From positions 679,805 to 743,804 of the forward strand of contig NZ_JAUCYU010000001.1 of assembly GCF_030373445.1 (NCBI RefSeq): 64,000 nt of DNA, given 5' to 3'. A program made the translations under genes and the position numbers. The notes under the pieces are model-generated. The model was not told the origin of the DNA. It saw only the letters and a program-made list of their open reading frames with translations, and did no database searches. Source of the stretch: Roseovarius sp. GTDB taxonomy: Bacteria > Pseudomonadota > Alphaproteobacteria > Rhodobacterales > Rhodobacteraceae. Every line of letters starts with the position of its first letter. The first letter of the stretch is position 1. Positions 32,183 through 43,683 of this stretch are shown one piece after another.

Positions 32183-33835
32183 ATGCGCGAGACGGACGTA
32201 GAGCGATGGGATGCCGAAACCGACGTGATCGTCGTGGGCTTCGGCGCCGCCGGCGGCGTCGCCGCCATCGAGGCGCATGACGCGGGCGCCGAGGTCATCC
32301 TGCTCGAGAAGATGCCCTTCCCCGGCGGCCTCTCGGCCATTTCCGCGGGCGGGATCCGGATCGCCGAGAACGCCGGCGATGCGTTCACCTACCTGCAGGC
32401 GACCTGCGGCAACCGGACCCCGGACGACCTGCTGCACGACCTGGCGCAGGGCATGGTCGACATCCCGGAATATGTCCGCGGCCTCGCCCGCATTAGCGAC
32501 GCGCAGGTGGGTGTCACCGGGGCGGTGGGCAACTACCCGTTCCCCGGCTGCATGTCGCTCGGCTATTGCGAGGTTACCGACGTGCCCGCGCTTGCGGCCG
32601 GGCAGCGGTACTCGGCCACCAGCGCGACCACGAATGGCGGCCGGCTGATAAAGGTGCTCGAGGACAACATCACCCACCGCGGCATCGACCTGCGGTACGA
32701 GACAGCCGCCGGCGAACTGGTCATCGGCAACGACGGCCAGGTCTGCGGCCTGATCGCCCGGCAGGCGGGCCGGGCCGTGGCCCTCCGTGCCGCGAAGGCC
32801 GTGATCCTCACCTGCGGCGGGTTCGAGAACAACCCGGACATGCAGGACCAGTATTTCCAGGCCGGGGCGATCCGGCCCACCTCCTTTCGCGGCAACACCG
32901 GCGACGGCATCGCCATGGCCCAGGCCGCGGGGGCCGATCTCTGGCACATGTGGCACGTGCACGGGCCCTACGCGCTCAGCGACCCGACCGGCAAATACCC
33001 GTTCGCCCTGTTCCACAAGGGAATCCCGATGTGGACACCCGGCGTTCCCGGGTCGGCCTCCGATCTCGGCATCGAACCGGATGAGGCGCCCAACGCGTCA
33101 CGCAAGCCGCTGGCACGGCTGGCATGGATCCTCGTCGATCGCGACGGGCGCCGCTTCATGAACGAATACCCGCCCTATCCGGGCGATACGGGCATGCGCC
33201 CCTTCGACCAGTTCGATCCCCTGCGACAGGAATTCGCGCGCATGCCCGCCTACATGATCTTCGATGAGGCCGGGCGGCAGATGTACCCGATGGGCTACGC
33301 CGCGTACAACGATGCCGAGGTGTCGTTCGAGTGGAGCCGCGACAACCTTCAGGAGGTCGAACGCGGCATCTTTCACCGGGCGGACAGCCTGGCGGCACTG
33401 GCCGAGGGCATCGGCGTGCCCGGGAACCGCATGCGCGAGACGCTCGATGCCTGGAACGCGGCGGTCTCCCACGGGCAGGACACGGTCTTCGGCCGGCCGG
33501 AAGAAACCATGCTACGCATAGACACCCCGCCCTTCTATTACGGCGAGGTGCGCCCCGCCGTGATCAACACGCAGGGCGGCCCACGCCACAACGTCCGGCA
33601 GGAGGTCGTGACCCCGTTCGGCCGCCCCATCCCCCGGCTCTACGCCGCCGGAGAGCTGGGCAGCGTGTTCGGCCACCTTTACATGAGCGGCGGCAATCTC
33701 GCCGAATGCATCGTCGGCGGCAGGCGCGCAGGGCGCGAGGCCGCCTCCCTCGCCCGGCAGGTATCGCCGCCGGCGCCCCACGGCCGGGCCCGGCACCTGG
33801 CAGGCCCAAATCAGGAAGGAACGATCAATGGCTAG
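32183..33835 (+). CDS. FAD-dependent oxidoreductase (fumarate reductase flavoprotein / KstD-like)
   Basis: A 550-residue protein of the FAD_binding_2 family. It has the dinucleotide fold DVIVVGFGAAGGVAAIEAHDAGAEVILLEK with PFPGGLSAISAGGI, a second FAD element VILTCGGFENNPD, RGNTGDGIAMAQAAGADLWHM, and the C-terminal GELGSVFGHLYMSGGNLAECIVGGRRAGR. This is the fumarate reductase / 3-ketosteroid delta-1-dehydrogenase group, which adds or removes a double bond next to a carbonyl. It starts 12 bases after the dehydrogenase and overlaps the biotinyl carrier gene by 8 bases. The substrate is unknown; a cyclic or conjugated CoA ester is a reasonable guess. Confidence 0.85.
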   Translation: MRETDVERWDAETDVIVVGFGAAGGVAAIEAHDAGAEVILLEKMPFPGGLSAISAGGIRIAENAGDAFTYLQATCGNRTPDDLLHDLAQGMVDIPEYVRGLARISDAQVGVTGAVGNYPFPGCMSLGYCEVTDVPALAAGQRYSATSATTNGGRLIKVLEDNITHRGIDLRYETAAGELVIGNDGQVCGLIARQAGRAVALRAAKAVILTCGGFENNPDMQDQYFQAGAIRPTSFRGNTGDGIAMAQAAGADLWHMWHVHGPYALSDPTGKYPFALFHKGIPMWTPGVPGSASDLGIEPDEAPNASRKPLARLAWILVDRDGRRFMNEYPPYPGDTGMRPFDQFDPLRQEFARMPAYMIFDEAGRQMYPMGYAAYNDAEVSFEWSRDNLQEVERGIFHRADSLAALAEGIGVPGNRMRETLDAWNAAVSHGQDTVFGRPEETMLRIDTPPFYYGEVRPAVINTQGGPRHNVRQEVVTPFGRPIPRLYAAGELGSVFGHLYMSGGNLAECIVGGRRAGREAASLARQVSPPAPHGRARHLAGPNQEGTING

Positions 33836-34052
33836 GGAAGAGATCCGCGCGCCCGCAATGGGCTCGGTCTGGTCCGTGAACAAGGCGGTCGGCGACACGG
33901 CGGTCGCGAACGAGGATATCCTGGTTCTGGAATCGATGAAGATGGAGATCGGCGTTCAATCCGCCTCGGGCGGCTCGGTCGTCGCGATCCACGTCGCCGA
34001 GGGTGACGTGGTGGAAGAGAACCAGGTCGTCGCCGTGATCGAAACACCCTGA
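33828..34052 (+). CDS. Stand-alone biotinyl/lipoyl carrier protein (BCCP-like)
   Basis: A 74-residue single biotinyl domain with the modification motif ESMKME, so Lys38 would be biotinylated. GSVWSVNKAVGD is the usual N-terminal hammerhead and EGDVVEENQVVAVIE the C-terminal one. Free-standing carriers of this size serve acyl-CoA carboxylases, oxaloacetate/malonate decarboxylases and transcarboxylases. The carboxyltransferase at 23653 is the natural partner, although 8 kb away. No biotin carboxylase subunit is visible. It is the last gene of the cluster and overlaps the preceding flavoprotein gene. Confidence 0.88.
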   Translation: MAREEIRAPAMGSVWSVNKAVGDTAVANEDILVLESMKMEIGVQSASGGSVVAIHVAEGDVVEENQVVAVIETP

Positions 34053-34071
34053 CGACCTCCGGTCGCCGCCC

Positions 34072-34109
34072 GTTTCCCCCGCCGGATCATGCCGTCCGGC
34101 GGGGGAAAC
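34072..34109. terminator. Strong bidirectional hairpin between biotinyl carrier and gyrB
   Basis: A perfect 15-base stem, GTTTCCCCCGCCGGA (34072-34086) with TCCGGCGGGGGAAAC (34095-34109), closes an 8-base loop. It lies in the 77-base gap between two convergent genes and has A/T bases at the foot of the stem. It marks the right end of the catabolic cluster and the end of gyrB transcription. Confidence 0.85.
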
Positions 34110-34129
34110 CGCGTGCCTTACGGACTCCC

Positions 34130-37218
<3,089 letters not shown>

Positions 37219-37299
37219 CCGTCTCACCTCGGCATCCGTTCCGGCCCCGATATTCCCACGCGAATGACGTCGCGCAACAAGACCGTGCCGATAACCCGC

Positions 37300-37920
37300 T
37301 CACGTCACCGCAATCACCACCGCCACGACGATCAGCAGCGCCCCTGCCGCCTGGTTCGTCCGCCTGAGCGCGGTCGGAGAGGTCATCAGCCGCCGCACCC
37401 GGCCCAGGAACAGCGCCAGCCCCATGTTGCCCACGAAGGGCACGATGGCCGACAAAAGGGCAATCACGGCGATATCCGCCGGCGTCACCCGGCCAAGGTC
37501 GAAGAACCCCGGCAGGACGCCCATGTAGAACAATATGGCCTTGGGGTTCCCGAGGATCGCCGCCAGCCCCGCCATGAACCCGGCCAGCGCCCCGGGCCGG
37601 GTCAGCCGGCTGTCGGCCACGATGCTCCGCCCGGCATGGCGGATCAGCAGCACCCCCATCCCGGCGAAGGTCACCACCGCCACCAGCTTCAGCGCCGTCA
37701 TGAAACCGCCATAGGCGCTCACGATCCACGACACCCCCAGCACCGCCAGAAGCGACCACAGCACGTCCCCCACCACCACGCCCATCGCCAGCGGCAGCAC
37801 CGCCGGCGCCCCGCCCGTCAACGACCGCGCCAGCACCGCCAGCCAGACCGGGCCGGGCGTGATGAACAGGATGAACAGCGCCCCGGCATACAGCGCCACG
37901 TCCCACAGGCCCAACGTCAT
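37300..37920 (-). CDS. LysE/RhtB family amino-acid exporter
   Basis: A 206-residue membrane protein with six hydrophobic helices and the LysE-family signature ITPGPVWLAVLARSLTGGAPAVLPLAMGVVVGD. NPKAILFYMGVLPGFF is the second typical piece. Such proteins export lysine, threonine, homoserine lactone or other small amino acids; the substrate is unknown. Its start overlaps the stop of the DUF1697 gene by four bases, so the two are co-translated. Confidence 0.9.
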   Translation of the reverse strand: MTLGLWDVALYAGALFILFITPGPVWLAVLARSLTGGAPAVLPLAMGVVVGDVLWSLLAVLGVSWIVSAYGGFMTALKLVAVVTFAGMGVLLIRHAGRSIVADSRLTRPGALAGFMAGLAAILGNPKAILFYMGVLPGFFDLGRVTPADIAVIALLSAIVPFVGNMGLALFLGRVRRLMTSPTALRRTNQAAGALLIVVAVVIAVT

Positions 37921-38444
37921 CGGCGCTCTTCCACCAGTTTCGCGATGGCCATGACCGTGCGCCAGTTCCGCGCCGTGGCGGGCACGCCCAGCGCCTTTTC
38001 CAGCGTCGCGGCCAGCCTCGATCGCCCGATCCCTTCGGGGGCATGCAGGAAGGCGGCCGTGTCCGTCACCTCGACCCGCTCGGTCTTGGTTGCAAGCGCC
38101 AGCGTATCGTCCTCCAGCGCCTTTGGCGCGGCATCGAAAAACCAGGCATGCACCGATTTGCCATCCGCCTCCCCTTCCTTGCTGAAGGGGTTGGACGCCA
38201 TGACCTTCTCCAGCCGCTCGCAGGACATCACCAGCGCCTGCGGCCGAAAGCCCTTCGCCGCCTCGATCCCGTCCGCGATGGCCTCCGCCGAAACCTCCCC
38301 GCGAAACACCGCGTTGCCGCTCTGGATATAGGTCGCCACGTCCTCCGCCCCCAGCCCCTCCAGGATGGCCCGCAGCTCCGCCATCGGCAGCGCATTCCGC
38401 CCGCCCACGTTGATCCCGCGCAGCAGCAGCACCGAAACACTCAT
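37917..38444 (-). CDS. DUF1697 family protein
   Basis: A 175-residue protein with the DUF1697 opening VLLRGINVGGRNALPMAELRAILEGLGAEDVATYIQSGNAVF and a ferredoxin-like alternating pattern. The C-terminal part TARNWRTVMAIAKLV also matches the family. No biochemical function is established. ATG 38444 begins the family N-terminus; the frame is open 19 codons further without a better site. The 229-base gap upstream holds an 11-base tandem repeat and a palindrome that may control it. Confidence 0.88.
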   Translation of the reverse strand: MSVSVLLLRGINVGGRNALPMAELRAILEGLGAEDVATYIQSGNAVFRGEVSAEAIADGIEAAKGFRPQALVMSCERLEKVMASNPFSKEGEADGKSVHAWFFDAAPKALEDDTLALATKTERVEVTDTAAFLHAPEGIGRSRLAATLEKALGVPATARNWRTVMAIAKLVEERR

Positions 38445-38535
38445 CTCACGCCCTCCGCCCCGCGGCCTTGGTGTTGCGCCCCATCCCACATCTCGTAGCA
38501 CCCCGCACCGAACGCCACATCAATCAATCGCTCCA

Positions 38536-38590
38536 CGGTGCATTGCACCGACGCGATACCGACGAAATACCGACGTGATACCGACGTTGA
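38536..38590. repeat. Palindrome plus four tandem 11-base repeats upstream of DUF1697
   Basis: CGGTGC-ATT-GCACCG (38536-38550) overlaps the start of four head-to-tail 11-base units of form ACCGACGNNAT: ACCGACGCGAT (38547), ACCGACGAAAT (38558), ACCGACGTGAT (38569), ACCGACGTTGA (38580). The 11-base period places each unit on the same face of the helix, as in iterons or cooperative operator arrays. It lies about 92-146 bases above the DUF1697 start. No initiator or regulator gene for it is recognised nearby. Confidence 0.75.
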
Positions 38591-38673
38591 AACCCCAGCA
38601 AATGAAGGCCGTTAAACCTTCCTGTCGGCAATCCCGCGAAAAACGCCCTCGACGCCCCGTCTCAACGATCCGT

Positions 38674-39108
38674 TTACCCTGCCCCCGGCAAGGTCAAACT
38701 CCCGTCCTCCGCCAGCGGCCAGAACGGGTTCATCGCCACTTCCCAGGCATGCCCGTCCGGATCGGCATAGTATCCCGAATACCCGCCCCAGAACACTTTT
38801 TCCGGCCGTTTCAACGCTTTGGCCCCCGCCGCCACGGCTTTGTCGAACGCCTCATCCACCTCCGCCTCCGTCGCGAAGTTCTGCGCCAGCGTCATCGCCC
38901 CGGTGCCAAGCTCGGCGCCGTCCCTTCCCTGGTCCTCCGCCAGTGCCGCTTTTCCGAACAATCCCAGGACCATACCGTGCAACTGGTAGAAGATGACCCC
39001 CTCCTGCTCCTCCGCCGGAATCCACCCCAAAGCCCCATAGAACGCCTTGGATCTGGCCAGATCAGCCACGCCAAGAGTGATGAGAGTCACACGTTGCGGG
39101 TTGGTCAT
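38674..39108 (-). CDS. VOC family (glyoxalase-like) protein
   Basis: A 144-residue vicinal-oxygen-chelate protein with the paired beta-alpha-beta-beta-beta pattern. TLGVADLARSKAFYGALGW opens it, and GGYSGYYADPDGHAWEVAMNPFW closes the second module. The usual metal glutamate of glyoxalases may be the E in HAWEVA. Members include glyoxalase I, dioxygenases and resistance proteins, so the activity is open. It starts within the stop of recF (4-base overlap) and is therefore coupled to it. Confidence 0.88.
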   Translation of the reverse strand: MTNPQRVTLITLGVADLARSKAFYGALGWIPAEEQEGVIFYQLHGMVLGLFGKAALAEDQGRDGAELGTGAMTLAQNFATEAEVDEAFDKAVAAGAKALKRPEKVFWGGYSGYYADPDGHAWEVAMNPFWPLAEDGSLTLPGAG

Positions 39109-40217
39109 GCCATGCCTTTCCCACTGATTTTGCTGATGTTTTCGTCCTCGGTCACCTCGATCAACTGGGCCCTCTCCCCCAGCTCCTCGAACAGCTCCGC
39201 CCCCGTCCCGGTCATCCAAGCCTGCGCCCCCAACGCACAAACCTCGTCGTAAAGCGCCGCCCTCCGGCCTGCATCCAGATGCGCCGCCACCTCGTCCAAG
39301 AGCAGGATCGGCGGCGCCCCGAACTCCCGTGCCAGCGCCCGTCCATTGGCCAGGATCAGCGAGATCAGAAGCGCCTTCTGCTCCCCCGTCGAACAGTCCT
39401 TCGCCGGCACCCCCTTGGCGGCGAAAACCCCATATAAATCAGCCCTGTGCGGCCCCACCAGCGTCCGCCCGGCGGCAAGATCCCGGAACCGGCTTTCATG
39501 CAGCGCCTCGCGGAAGTCCGCCTCCGTTTCCGGCATCTCCCCCTCCGACATGGTCAGCTCCAGCTCCGCCGTCGGAAAGGCCGTCTCCGCTGCCTCCTGC
39601 GCCGCCCGCAACTCCTCAAGCGCCGTCTGCCGGTTGCGGTGAATGGCCACCCCCGCCTCGGCCATCTGCCTCTCCAGCGCCACGTACCAATGCCCGTCGC
39701 GCACCTGGTCCTTCAGCAGCCGGTTCCGCTCCCGCATCGCCTTCTCATAGGCCAGTGAAACATCTGCATGAGTTGGCTCGAAACTCATCGTCATCCGGTC
39801 CAGGAACCGCCGCCGCCCCTCGGCCCCCTCGATCCAAAGCCTATCCATCGACGGGATCAGCCACAGCACCCGCGCAATCCGCCCCAGCGCCACCTGGCTC
39901 GCCGCCTTGCCATCGATCTTCACCTGCCGCGACTGGCCCTCCTCCGACCAGATCTCGACCTCGTGGATCTGATGCAAGGAATGCAAATGCCCGGTCACCT
40001 TCCACCCAAGGCTTTCCGGCCGTCGCGCCATGTCCTGCGCCGCCGCCCGCCGCAAACCGCGGCCCGGCGAGAACAGCGAAACTGCCTCCAGAAGGTTGGT
40101 CTTCCCCGCCCCGTTCGGCCCGTAAATCGCCACCGGCCGCGCATCCAGCGCCAGCGCCGCCCCCTTGTGCGAGCGGTAGTGCGACAGGGTCAGGCGGGAA
40201 AGGTAGAGCCCGGGCAT
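39105..40217 (-). CDS. recF: DNA replication and repair protein RecF
   Basis: A 370-residue SMC-like ATPase that helps RecOR load RecA at gaps. Walker A GPNGAGKT is at 33-40, preceded by LTLSHYRSHKGAAL. The signature CSTGEQKALLISLILANGRAL and Walker B PILLLDEVAAHLD are present, as is the RecF middle piece GPHRADLYGVFAAKG. The order dnaA-dnaN-recF is conserved; dnaN lies 55 bases upstream. A VOC gene overlaps the 3' end, replacing gyrB, which often follows directly in other bacteria. Confidence 0.96.
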   Translation of the reverse strand: MPGLYLSRLTLSHYRSHKGAALALDARPVAIYGPNGAGKTNLLEAVSLFSPGRGLRRAAAQDMARRPESLGWKVTGHLHSLHQIHEVEIWSEEGQSRQVKIDGKAASQVALGRIARVLWLIPSMDRLWIEGAEGRRRFLDRMTMSFEPTHADVSLAYEKAMRERNRLLKDQVRDGHWYVALERQMAEAGVAIHRNRQTALEELRAAQEAAETAFPTAELELTMSEGEMPETEADFREALHESRFRDLAAGRTLVGPHRADLYGVFAAKGVPAKDCSTGEQKALLISLILANGRALAREFGAPPILLLDEVAAHLDAGRRAALYDEVCALGAQAWMTGTGAELFEELGERAQLIEVTEDENISKISGKGMA

Positions 40218-40272
40218 ACAAGCCCTTTCATCTTTCCGGAAATACTCTCGCCGAAGGCATCGGCGAAGCCGA

Positions 40273-41391
40273 TCACACCCGCATCGGCATCACGACATAG
40301 ACCGCGCTGGTGTCGTTCCCCTCGCGCATCAGCGTCGGGTCGCCCGAGGAGTTGAACAGGAAAACCGCATTCTCGCGGTCGACCTGGCTGGCAATCTCCA
40401 GCAGGTACTTGGCGTTGAAGCCAATCTCGAGATGCTCGTCGCCATAGGCCACGGCCAGCTCTTCCTCGGCATTGCCACTGTCCGGCGCGTTGACCGACAG
40501 GATCAGACGGTCTTCGTCCAGCGCCAGCTTCACCGCCCGAGAGCGTTCCGAGCTGACGGTGGCGACCCGATCGACGGCCTGTGCGAACTCGCTGGCGTCG
40601 ACCTCCAGCCGGCGGGTGTTGCCGGTGGGAATGACGCGGGTGTAGTCGGGAAAGGTGCCGTCGATCACCTTCGAGGTCAGGGTGATGTCCGGCGTGGCGA
40701 ACCGCACCTTGGTCTCCGAGACCGAGACGGCGATCTTGGCTTCGTCGTCGTCCAGCAGCTTGCGCAGCTCACCCACGGTCTTGCGGGGCACGATCACGCC
40801 GGGCATGTCGGCGGCACCCTCGGGCAGGTCCGCGTCGATCCGCGCCAGCCTGTGGCCATCGGTGGCCACGCAGCGCAGCATCTGGCCGCCCTCGCCATCG
40901 GCGATATGCATGTAGACGCCGTTCAGGTAATACCGCGTCTCCTCGGTCGAGATGGCGAATTTCGACTTGTCGAACAACCGTCGCAGCACCGGCGCGTCGG
41001 CGCTGAAATTGCAGGAATATTCCGACGAGGCCATCACCGGGAAATCCTCGCGCGGCAGGGTCGCCAGCGAGAAGTTCGACCGCCCCGCCTCGACCGACAT
41101 GCGCCCCGAGGCGCCATCGTCGGTCAGCGTCACCAGAGCGCCATCCGGCAGCTTCCGCACGATCTCGTGCAGCGTGACCGCCGACACCGTCGTCGCCCCG
41201 GCCCGTTCGACCTTGGCCGGCGCCTTGTCGACCACTTCAATGTCGAGATCCGTGGCGCGGAACTGCACCGTGTCGCCCTCGGCCTCGATCAGCACGTTGG
41301 CCAGAATCGGGATCGTGTTGCGGCGTTCGACCACGGATTGGGCCTGTGACACTGCCTTGAGCAGCGTGCCGCGTTCGATGCTGAGTTTCAT
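40273..41391 (-). CDS. dnaN: DNA polymerase III beta subunit (sliding clamp)
   Basis: A 372-residue ring clamp with the three-domain beta fold. The start MKLSIERGTLLKAVSQAQSVVERRNTIPILANVLIEA is standard, then PGVIVPRKTVGELRKLLDD and the C-terminal SSGDPTLMREGNDTSAVYVVMPMRV. It tethers polymerase III and many repair factors to DNA. ATG 41391 is chosen over an upstream frame extension of 12 residues. It lies 155 bases downstream of dnaA with a hairpin in the gap. Confidence 0.97.
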   Translation of the reverse strand: MKLSIERGTLLKAVSQAQSVVERRNTIPILANVLIEAEGDTVQFRATDLDIEVVDKAPAKVERAGATTVSAVTLHEIVRKLPDGALVTLTDDGASGRMSVEAGRSNFSLATLPREDFPVMASSEYSCNFSADAPVLRRLFDKSKFAISTEETRYYLNGVYMHIADGEGGQMLRCVATDGHRLARIDADLPEGAADMPGVIVPRKTVGELRKLLDDDEAKIAVSVSETKVRFATPDITLTSKVIDGTFPDYTRVIPTGNTRRLEVDASEFAQAVDRVATVSSERSRAVKLALDEDRLILSVNAPDSGNAEEELAVAYGDEHLEIGFNAKYLLEIASQVDRENAVFLFNSSGDPTLMREGNDTSAVYVVMPMRV

Positions 41392-41497
41392 GCCCTCGCT
41401 CCCTGATCTGCGTGCCGGGAAGCGCACCGTAGCAAACTCCCCTTAACGCTCAAGCCTTTTCGTGCTGTTTTCGGCGCATTCCGGGGCAGGGTCAAGG

Positions 41498-41522
41498 CCG
41501 GCCCAGCCAAAGGCAGGGCCGG
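41498..41522 (-). terminator. Weak hairpin between dnaA and dnaN
   Basis: On the minus strand CCGGCCC (41516-41522) and GGGCCGG (41498-41504) pair around an 11-base loop, about 25 bases after the dnaA stop. No T-run follows. It might lower read-through from dnaA into dnaN, which probably also has its own promoter. Confidence 0.4.
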
Positions 41523-41546
41523 TTGCATTTTCGGGACAGGCGGCGA

Positions 41547-42917
41547 TTACCCTTCGAGCGTCCGGCGCAGGATCTCGAGGTCCTCTGCCATCTGCGCATC
41601 CTGGACACGCAGTTCCTCGATCCGCTTAACGCCATGCATCACCGTGGTATGATCCCGGCCCCCGAAGCGGCGGCCGATCTCGGGAAGCGACCGGCTGGTC
41701 ATCTGCTTGCACAGGAACATCGCCACCTGCCGGGGCCGCGCGAAGCTACGCACCCGCTTTGGGCCGATCATGTCCGACAGGCGGATATTGTAATGCTCCG
41801 ACACCTGCCGCTGGATCTCCTCGATCGAGATCTTCCGTTCGGAAGCGCGAAGGATGTCGGCCAGGCAGTCCTGAGCCAGTTCCAGCGTGATTTCGTGGCC
41901 CACCAGTGAAGCGAAGGCATAAAGCCGTGTCAGCGCGCCTTCAAGCACACGGACATTGGTGCTGATCCGGTGCGCCAGGAACTCCAGCACGCCATCGGCC
42001 ATCTTCAGGCCGGGATAGTCGTTGCGGAACCGGTCGACCTTCGATTGCAGGATGCCGAGCCGCAGCTCGTAATCGGTCGGGTGCAGGTCAACCACCAGGC
42101 CGCATTGCAGGCGCGACTTGATCCGGTCCTCGAGGTTCTCGATCTCGCCGGGCGCGCGATCTCCCGAGATGACGATCTGCTTGTTCTGGTCCACCAGCGC
42201 GTTGAACGTGTGGAAGAACTCCTCCTGCGTGCTGTCCTTGCCGCCGATGAACTGGACATCATCGACCATCAGCACGTCGACCGAGCGGAACATCTCCTTG
42301 AAATCCATCATCTTGCGATCGCGCAGAGCCTGCACGAAGCGGTACATGAACTGTTCTGCGGACAGGTAGACGACGTTGAGGTCGGGCCGCTTGCTTTGCA
42401 GCTCCCACGCGATGGCGTGCATCAGGTGCGTCTTGCCAAGGCCGACGCCACCGTAAAGGAACAGCGGGTTGAAGGTCACCGGCCCGCCCTCGGCCACGCG
42501 GCGCGCGGCGGCATGGGCCAGCTCGTTCGGCTTGCCCACGACGAAGTTGTCGAAGGTGAACCGGTCGTCGAGCGGGGCCGCCGGCACCTGGCTCTCGCCG
42601 GACGGGGTGGCGGCCTGTGCGGCGGGGCGCGCGGGCTTGGGCCTGGGGGCGGCTGGTTCGGGCCGTGCCGTGGCGTTGGCCGGCACGCGGAAATGCACAC
42701 GGCGAATATCCGGCGAGACAGTATTTACCTGGAAAAGGATGAGATCCCCGAAATTGCGCGACACGTAGTTGCCCGTAAAGGTGGTCGGCACGTTGAACGT
42801 GGCCACGCCATCACTGACATCCGAAAGTTCCAGCGGCTCGATCCAGTTGGCGAAGTTGTGCTTCCCGACGGTCCCCAGAAGTTCCTGTTTCAGCTGGCCC
42901 CATTGCTCTTTAGTCAT
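41547..42917 (-). CDS. dnaA: Chromosomal replication initiator protein DnaA
   Basis: A 456-residue AAA+ initiator with all four domains: an N-terminal helical domain ([14 protein letters not shown]...), a proline/alanine-rich linker at about residues 84-112, the AAA+ core with Walker A GGVGLGKT at 156-163 and Walker [10 protein letters not shown], and the DNA-binding domain with signature [18 protein letters not shown]. Length is normal for Rhodobacterales. No DnaA boxes were found by eye in the flanks, so the origin is probably elsewhere. Confidence 0.97.
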   Translation of the reverse strand: MTKEQWGQLKQELLGTVGKHNFANWIEPLELSDVSDGVATFNVPTTFTGNYVSRNFGDLILFQVNTVSPDIRRVHFRVPANATARPEPAAPRPKPARPAAQAATPSGESQVPAAPLDDRFTFDNFVVGKPNELAHAAARRVAEGGPVTFNPLFLYGGVGLGKTHLMHAIAWELQSKRPDLNVVYLSAEQFMYRFVQALRDRKMMDFKEMFRSVDVLMVDDVQFIGGKDSTQEEFFHTFNALVDQNKQIVISGDRAPGEIENLEDRIKSRLQCGLVVDLHPTDYELRLGILQSKVDRFRNDYPGLKMADGVLEFLAHRISTNVRVLEGALTRLYAFASLVGHEITLELAQDCLADILRASERKISIEEIQRQVSEHYNIRLSDMIGPKRVRSFARPRQVAMFLCKQMTSRSLPEIGRRFGGRDHTTVMHGVKRIEELRVQDAQMAEDLEILRRTLEG

Positions 42918-43419
42918 CTGTCCCCATTTCCGCGACTATTGCTCTTGAAAATCGCCGGCGCACCGCTCTGCACGCCGTCGGCAATCACGCCAGGGGGTCA
43001 ATGCGGAAGCACTTCGCCCGTACCGTTGCGAAGGGCAACGGGCGGAAGTGTCCACCTTCGGACCTGTCTTGTGCCGCCTCTCCATGATGCCTTTGGCCGC
43101 GCGCTATGTCCCCCATACGCGGGTCAGTCAGTTCATGTCGCGTGCACGCACTCTCGGGTTTCGGCCAGTCGTCGATGACGACGGTTTTGCTCCTGTGGCG
43201 TAAGCAGTTAAGCCTGTCGGAGCAGCTGTGGCAGCCTTTCCCCCCTAGCGGAATCGCCCTGCAAAATTAGCAACAGCCTCACAGGGGCGGCAACTTATCT
43301 TCGCGCTTGACAGGTTCTTTGGCTGAAAAGAATCTGTCACATTCCGTGACGGCCGGAAATGCGAAAGGCGCCCGTCATTCCGGGCGCCTTTAAGAGTCAA
43401 CGGCTTAGGGTTTGGATCG
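42918..43419. other. 502-base gap between dnaA and rpsT
   Basis: It holds the dnaA leader and the rpsT terminator and no credible gene. A perfect hairpin CCGTTGC-GAAGG-GCAACGG (43023-43041) lies 106-124 bases upstream of dnaA, inside a larger imperfect inverted repeat (CACTTCGCCCGT against GGGCGGAAGTG). The part from 43240 to 43340 is less GC-rich, as expected of a promoter region. I searched by eye for TTATnCACA on both strands and saw none. Confidence 0.55.
43364..43391 (-). terminator. Intrinsic terminator of rpsT
   Basis: AAAGGCGCCCG (43364-43374), loop of six bases, CGGGCGCCTTT (43381-43391): a perfect 11-base stem with A/T ends, which works on either strand. It starts 29 bases after the rpsT stop and separates rpsT from dnaA. 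Confidence 0.88.
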
Positions 43420-43683
43420 TCAGCCCAGCGACTTCACCCGGGACGACAGGCGCGACATTTTCCGCGCAGCGGTGTTCTTGTGGAAGACGCCCTTGGTGAC
43501 GCCGCGCATCAGTTCGGGCTGGGCGGCGCGCAGCGCGGCCATTGCGGCGTCCTTGTCGCCCGAGGCGATGGCTTCTTCGACTTTGCGGAGATAGGTGCGG
43601 ATGCGCGACCGGCGCGCCTTGTTGACGGCCAGGCGGCTCGTGTTCTGGCGGGCGCGCTTCTTGGATTGAGGTGTATTTGCCAT
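43420..43683 (-). CDS. rpsT: 30S ribosomal protein S20
   Basis: An 87-residue basic helical protein with the S20 pattern: [36 protein letters not shown] and the C-terminal [22 protein letters not shown]. It binds 16S rRNA. AAAAAGG precedes the start. Its place next to dnaA is conserved in Rhodobacterales. Confidence 0.97.
   Translation of the reverse strand: MANTPQSKKRARQNTSRLAVNKARRSRIRTYLRKVEEAIASGDKDAAMAALRAAQPELMRGVTKGVFHKNTAARKMSRLSSRVKSLG

Noticed and set aside
42918..43419. Chromosomal origin next to dnaA
   Set aside because: No TTATnCACA box was found on either strand by eye, and no AT-rich unwinding region flanked by boxes; in this order the origin is often remote from dnaA.
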